A stretch of 10,124 nucleotides of DNA. Origin: Crocinitomicaceae bacterium (GTDB lineage Bacteria; Bacteroidota; Bacteroidia; Flavobacteriales_D; Crocinitomicaceae). The position numbers and the translations under genes are program-made. The notes beneath the pieces were generated by a model. It ran no database searches. It saw only the letters and a program-made list of their open reading frames with translations, and had not been told where the DNA came from. This document shows, in pieces, positions 6,811 to 10,124 of this stretch. Numbering within the stretch: position 1 is the first letter of the stretch; each line of letters begins with the position of its first letter. The stretch is taken from assembly GCA_023264075.1 (NCBI GenBank), contig JALQTG010000173.1, forward strand, positions 1-10,124. Reading direction: 5' to 3'.

Positions 6811-6850
6811 AATTGACCAATTGAAGAATTGGCACATTGGCAAATTGAAC
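6811..6850. repeat. Degenerate octanucleotide array abutting the ftsE stop
   Basis: Five 8-bp units are in register: AATTGACC, AATTGAAG, AATTGGCA, CATTGGCA, AATTGAAC. The last base is also the final base of the ftsE stop codon (minus strand). An internal hairpin CCAATT-GAAG-AATTGG lies at 6817-6832. There is no clean T-tract on the ftsE side, so it is not a typical intrinsic terminator. Confidence 0.6.
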
Positions 6851-7563
6851 TACTCCTCCCCAAATCCAGCGCTGAATGGATCAAAACGATCGATTGAAGA
6901 GATTTCTTTAATCGTTCCATCCGTTACGCGTAAGACCCGACCTGGGAATTTTTCTACTAGTCCCATATCGTGTGTGGCCATAAGCACAGCTGTTCCTTCT
7001 TGAGCTATCGCCAACATTAAGCGCATAATTTCTTCGGAGGTTTCTGGATCGAGGTTCCCTGTAGGTTCATCGGCTAAAATCAACTCGGGTTGATTCAACA
7101 AGGCACGTGCAATGGCTACGCGCTGTTGTTCGCCACCTGAAAGTTCGTGTGGCATGCGATAGGCTTTCTCCTCAACACCAACCATGCGCAACACATCAAG
7201 CGCACGCTGTTCCATGAGGCGTTTATCTTTCCAGCCCGTGGCTTTCAGTACGAAAAGTAAATTCTTCATAACGCTGCGATCTGTCAGCAATTGGAAATCT
7301 TGAAAAACAATACCGATTTTTCTACGCAGAAGCGGAACGTCTTTTTTTCGCAGATTCTCCATAGCGAAGCCTGCTACACTTCCGCTACCCTCTTGCATAA
7401 GCAATTCACCGTACAACATTTTCAAAAAGCTACTCTTTCCAGTTCCCGTCTTTCCGATAAGGTAAACAAACTCTTTCTGAGCAATTTCCACGTTGATTTC
7501 TCGAAGAACGGTAACCTTTTGTTGTTCTATTCGGGCATTTTGAATGTGCACTACTTTTTCCAC
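6850..7563 (-). CDS. ftsE: Cell division ATP-binding protein FtsE
   Basis: This is the ATPase of the FtsEX ABC-type complex, which couples ATP hydrolysis at the cytoplasmic face to peptidoglycan hydrolase activation outside during division. Counting from the GTG at 7563 it is 237 aa, near the family's usual 220-235. All ABC elements are intact: Walker A GKTGTGKSS (37-45), Q-loop VFQDFQLL (Q88), signature LSGGEQQRVAIARAL (141-155), Walker B LILADEPTGNLD (161-172) and H-loop ATHD (His198). The open frame continues upstream through ATGs at 7668 and 7680 to a TTG at 7713. The extra 35-50 residues do not resemble FtsE, and 7713 would overlap the divergent gene. From 7563 the alignment starts where FtsE proteins normally start, and a weak -7-like box lies at 7585-7578. 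No ftsX is in the window. MacB/LolD-type ABC ATPases are the alternative; the GKTGTGKSS/FVYLIG form favours Bacteroidota FtsE. Confidence 0.85.
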   Translation of the reverse strand: MEKVVHIQNARIEQQKVTVLREINVEIAQKEFVYLIGKTGTGKSSFLKMLYGELLMQEGSGSVAGFAMENLRKKDVPLLRRKIGIVFQDFQLLTDRSVMKNLLFVLKATGWKDKRLMEQRALDVLRMVGVEEKAYRMPHELSGGEQQRVAIARALLNQPELILADEPTGNLDPETSEEIMRLMLAIAQEGTAVLMATHDMGLVEKFPGRVLRVTDGTIKEISSIDRFDPFSAGFGEE

Positions 7564-7704
7564 GGATTGAGTTTTTACAAAGATGAAGAAAAGAAGGTCA
7601 TTTTTGAACAGATGGTCCGTAACAATCTTAACAGATTGGCGTTTATAACTTTTGAAATGACCGCCCATTTGCGGCGCCATCCTCCATAATTTTATGCTTC
7701 TAAG
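7564..7704. promoter_or_regulatory. Divergent intergenic region between ftsE and the TPR gene
   Basis: If ftsE starts at 7563, these 141 bp carry both divergent promoters. On the minus strand CATCTTTG (7585-7578) matches the -7 consensus but for its first base. On the plus strand the best candidate is TAACTTTTG (7646-7654), which has one base too many between TA and TTTG. No -33 elements are clear. If a longer ftsE start were used instead, much of this region would be coding. Confidence 0.35.
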
Positions 7705-10124
7705 ATGAATCAAAATGAAGCTATGTATAGGCTAAGGAATTTCGTATTATTTTGTGTTTTCGTTGTGGGCATGCACGCAGTTGTTTTTGGTCAAACAAGC
7801 CAAAAATATAGCGGTGAATATGCCGATTTCTACCGAGGCGAAGAGCTGTTCGACAAAGAGCAATACAGTGCTGCGCGTAACGTCTTTCGGGAGTTTATCA
7901 GCGCTAACTCCAACCCAGAAGACCCATTGTATGTGAAAGCTCTATATTATGAAGGTCGATCGGCGTTAGAGTTGTTCAATAACGATGCTGTTCTGTTACT
8001 TTCCGAATTCAACAATTACTACCCTGAAAACATTTATAAGAACGAAATTTACTTCCGAATTGGTCAGTATTACTACCAAAACAAAAAATACCTTGACGCT
8101 TCCCAATGGCTGGAAAAAACGGACGTTCGCTCATTAGACACCGCCTTCAGAGCGGAATATAATTTCAAACTAGGGTATGCGCATTTTCAACTGGGGAACT
8201 TTACGGATGCGCGGAACGCTTTTTTCGAAGTAAAAGACACCAAATCAAATTACGCAGCCCCAGCAACGTACTATTTCTCCCACATTGCTTATCAGAACAA
8301 ATCCTACCAAGTGGCTTTGGAAGGCTTTCTATCCCTACTGGATGACGAAGCGTTCAAAGCGGAGGTGCCTTACTACATTACCCAGATTTATTACTTGATG
8401 GGGAACTACGACGCGGTTATTGAATTTGCACCTAACTCAGTTGATTCTGTAAAAACAGGAACCTCTGCTGAGATGTATCGCTTAATTGGAGATGCGTATT
8501 ACCGCGTGGGAAAGTATGACGAAGCGGTAGATTATTTAGAAGATTATAACAAGCGATCGAAAACTTCGCGCGAAGACGATTATCAACTAGGATATGCTTA
8601 TTATAAAGTAGGATACTGCGATAAAGCTATCCGTCAATTTGATAAAGTAGCGCGAACATCAGATAAATTAGGTCAGGTGGCGTTGTATCATATTGCAGAA
8701 TGTTATTTAAAAATGAACGACCTCAACAATGCGCGCATGGCATTTGGGGCAGCAGCCGAATTAGATTTTGACGCTACCATTCAGGAAGACGCATTGTATA
8801 ATTATGCTGTCATGTGGTACAAAGTCGACTACAATCCGTACAATGAAGCCATCAAGGCGTTTGAATTGTTCTTGGAGAAATATCCCAATTCAAAACGTAA
8901 ATCGGATGTCTACGAATACCTTGTAAACGTGTATTCCAGCACAAAAAAATACAAAGAAGCATTGGCCTCTTTAGATCAATTGCCGAGCTTAGATATTAAG
9001 CTGAAGACGGCCTATCAAATCATTGCATTCAACATGGGTACTGAAGAATACGAGCGTGGTCAATACAAAAAGGCCATTGCAGCATTCAACTTAGTGAAGA
9101 AACATAACGTTGACCCTAAAACAAACGGTCAAGCCATTTTCTGGAAAGCGGATGCACATTACATGTTAAAAGAATATACTGAGGCAATCAAAACGTATCG
9201 TGAATTCTTAGCTATACCTGGAAATTATACTACTGCTATAAAGGAAGCGGCGTACTACAATATTGCCTATGCCTACTATGAACAAAATGACTTAATTCAG
9301 GCGATTCAAGAATTTCGTACATTTACTCAACTGCCTGGAAATACGGATAAAGCTAAACTTGCCGATGCTTACGCACGAATTGGGGATGCCTATTATTCCG
9401 ACGAAACCAATCCGGACTATGAAAAAGCAGTTCTTAATTATCAGAAGGCCATCGAACTTCAGCAAGGGAATGAAGACCAAACCTTATTTTACCTTGCGCA
9501 AGCATACGGATATATTCCGGGGAAATCATCCTTGAAAATTATTACCTTACTCGACATCATCAATAACCACAAAGGATCGAAGTATATGATCCGTTCCATT
9601 TATGAGGTGGGACTCATTTATAAATACGAAAACAACCTCGATAAAGGACTTCAGTATTTTGAACAATTGGTAAAGGATTATCCTAACAATATTAAGGTGC
9701 GTGAAGCTCTCATTGAGATTGCGGATATTAAATTTAAACAGAAGAAATACACCGAATCAGAAAGTTATTTTAATCGCGTGTTGACTGAATTCACGCTCGA
9801 CGACGAAACTTGTCAGCGCGCAACGAGCGGTTTACGCGATATCTTCCTCGCCACGCGTCAAACAGAACGTATCAACGAGATCCGTGCAAAATACCCTTGT
9901 GCCAATATCTCGCAAGACGATGAAGAAAACTTCTTCTTCTCCGCAGCCAATGAATTATACGTGAACGAAAAATACGACGAAGCAATTCCAGAAATCAATA
10001 AATATCTGAATACCTACCCGAACGGACGTTTTGTGATTCAACTGAAAAGTTATTTGGCTGATATTTACTACCAACGTGATGAAAAAGGCCAAGCTCTTGT
10101 CTTGTATGAGCAAATCATTGAAGC
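7705..10124 (+). CDS. Large exported tetratricopeptide-repeat protein (3' end outside the window)
   Basis: An uninterrupted frame of 806 codons runs off the right edge with no stop. The first ATG is at 7705; an in-frame ATG at 7723 (MYRLRNFVLF) gives a more compact signal peptide and may be the true start. The hydrophobic stretch FVLFCVFVVGMHAVVFGQ (13-30) predicts Sec export, so the protein should act in the periplasm or at the outer membrane. The rest is an almost continuous series of TPR-like helix pairs, for example LGYAHFQLGNFTDARNAFFEV, IGDAYYRVGKYDEAVDYLED, LGYAYYKVGYCDKAIRQFDKV and IADIKFKQKKYTESESYFNRV. Units often end in YPN- or YP-type turns. No enzymatic domain is seen. Such arrays scaffold protein complexes; Bacteroidota encode many, some linked to cell-envelope or T9SS functions, but no specific partner can be named here. 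It is divergent from ftsE. Confidence 0.9.
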   Translation, partial: MNQNEAMYRLRNFVLFCVFVVGMHAVVFGQTSQKYSGEYADFYRGEELFDKEQYSAARNVFREFISANSNPEDPLYVKALYYEGRSALELFNNDAVLLLSEFNNYYPENIYKNEIYFRIGQYYYQNKKYLDASQWLEKTDVRSLDTAFRAEYNFKLGYAHFQLGNFTDARNAFFEVKDTKSNYAAPATYYFSHIAYQNKSYQVALEGFLSLLDDEAFKAEVPYYITQIYYLMGNYDAVIEFAPNSVDSVKTGTSAEMYRLIGDAYYRVGKYDEAVDYLEDYNKRSKTSREDDYQLGYAYYKVGYCDKAIRQFDKVARTSDKLGQVALYHIAECYLKMNDLNNARMAFGAAAELDFDATIQEDALYNYAVMWYKVDYNPYNEAIKAFELFLEKYPNSKRKSDVYEYLVNVYSSTKKYKEALASLDQLPSLDIKLKTAYQIIAFNMGTEEYERGQYKKAIAAFNLVKKHNVDPKTNGQAIFWKADAHYMLKEYTEAIKTYREFLAIPGNYTTAIKEAAYYNIAYAYYEQNDLIQAIQEFRTFTQLPGNTDKAKLADAYARIGDAYYSDETNPDYEKAVLNYQKAIELQQGNEDQTLFYLAQAYGYIPGKSSLKIITLLDIINNHKGSKYMIRSIYEVGLIYKYENNLDKGLQYFEQLVKDYPNNIKVREALIEIADIKFKQKKYTESESYFNRVLTEFTLDDETCQRATSGLRDIFLATRQTERINEIRAKYPCANISQDDEENFFFSAANELYVNEKYDEAIPEINKYLNTYPNGRFVIQLKSYLADIYYQRDEKGQALVLYEQIIE

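Noticed and set aside
6794..7003. 69-codon plus-strand frame beginning in the octad array
   Set aside because: Antisense to the end of ftsE; the first part is repeat sequence and the rest is not protein-like.
7291..7689. 132-codon plus-strand frame across the ftsE 5' region
   Set aside because: Antisense to the conserved FtsE Walker A region and without family features.

Overview
The window looks like a chromosomal stretch of a Bacteroidota bacterium, most likely in the Flavobacteriales (a Crocinitomicaceae/Fluviicola-type organism would fit; this is inference). The evidence is two secreted proteins ending in the two main classes of type IX secretion (T9SS) sorting domain, an AT-rich composition, a perfect Bacteroidota -7 box (TAnnTTTG) before queA, and little sign of Shine-Dalgarno sites.

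Layout. Positions 1-245 are non-coding, with a 7-bp-unit palindrome and the queA promoter. queA (246-1295, +) and ispD (1357-2019, +) are housekeeping genes for tRNA queuosine and MEP-pathway isoprenoid synthesis. The 61 bp between them is entirely a degenerate heptanucleotide array. Two minus-strand genes follow, facing ispD. A 333-aa secreted protein with a T9SS type B (gliding-motility-associated) C-terminus (5177-6178) is transcribed first. Twelve bp later comes a 1029-aa secreted protein (2075-5164) with repeated modules, a phage-tail-fibre-type S74 intramolecular chaperone, a coiled coil and a T9SS type A C-terminus. Their terminator abuts the ispD stop codon.

Positions 6179-6849 are gene-free but scarred. 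They hold a ~34-bp piece of the 1029-aa gene or a paralogue (6527-6560), fused directly to a second copy of the 3' end of ispD (6557-6710). The copy matches the intact gene at 142 of 143 positions and then has a different three-residue tail. The two secreted-protein genes therefore sit in a ~4.5 kb block bounded by direct repeats of the ispD 3' end, as expected of an insertion or segmental rearrangement between ispD and its former downstream neighbour. No integrase or transposase is visible inside the block.

Beyond the scar, an octanucleotide array abuts the stop of ftsE (6850-7563, -), the ATPase of the FtsEX divisome/cell-wall complex. Divergent from ftsE is a very large exported TPR protein (7705 to beyond the right edge). 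The housekeeping genes are ordinary. The block between the ispD copies, its breakpoint, and the short-period repeat arrays are the parts worth a second look.
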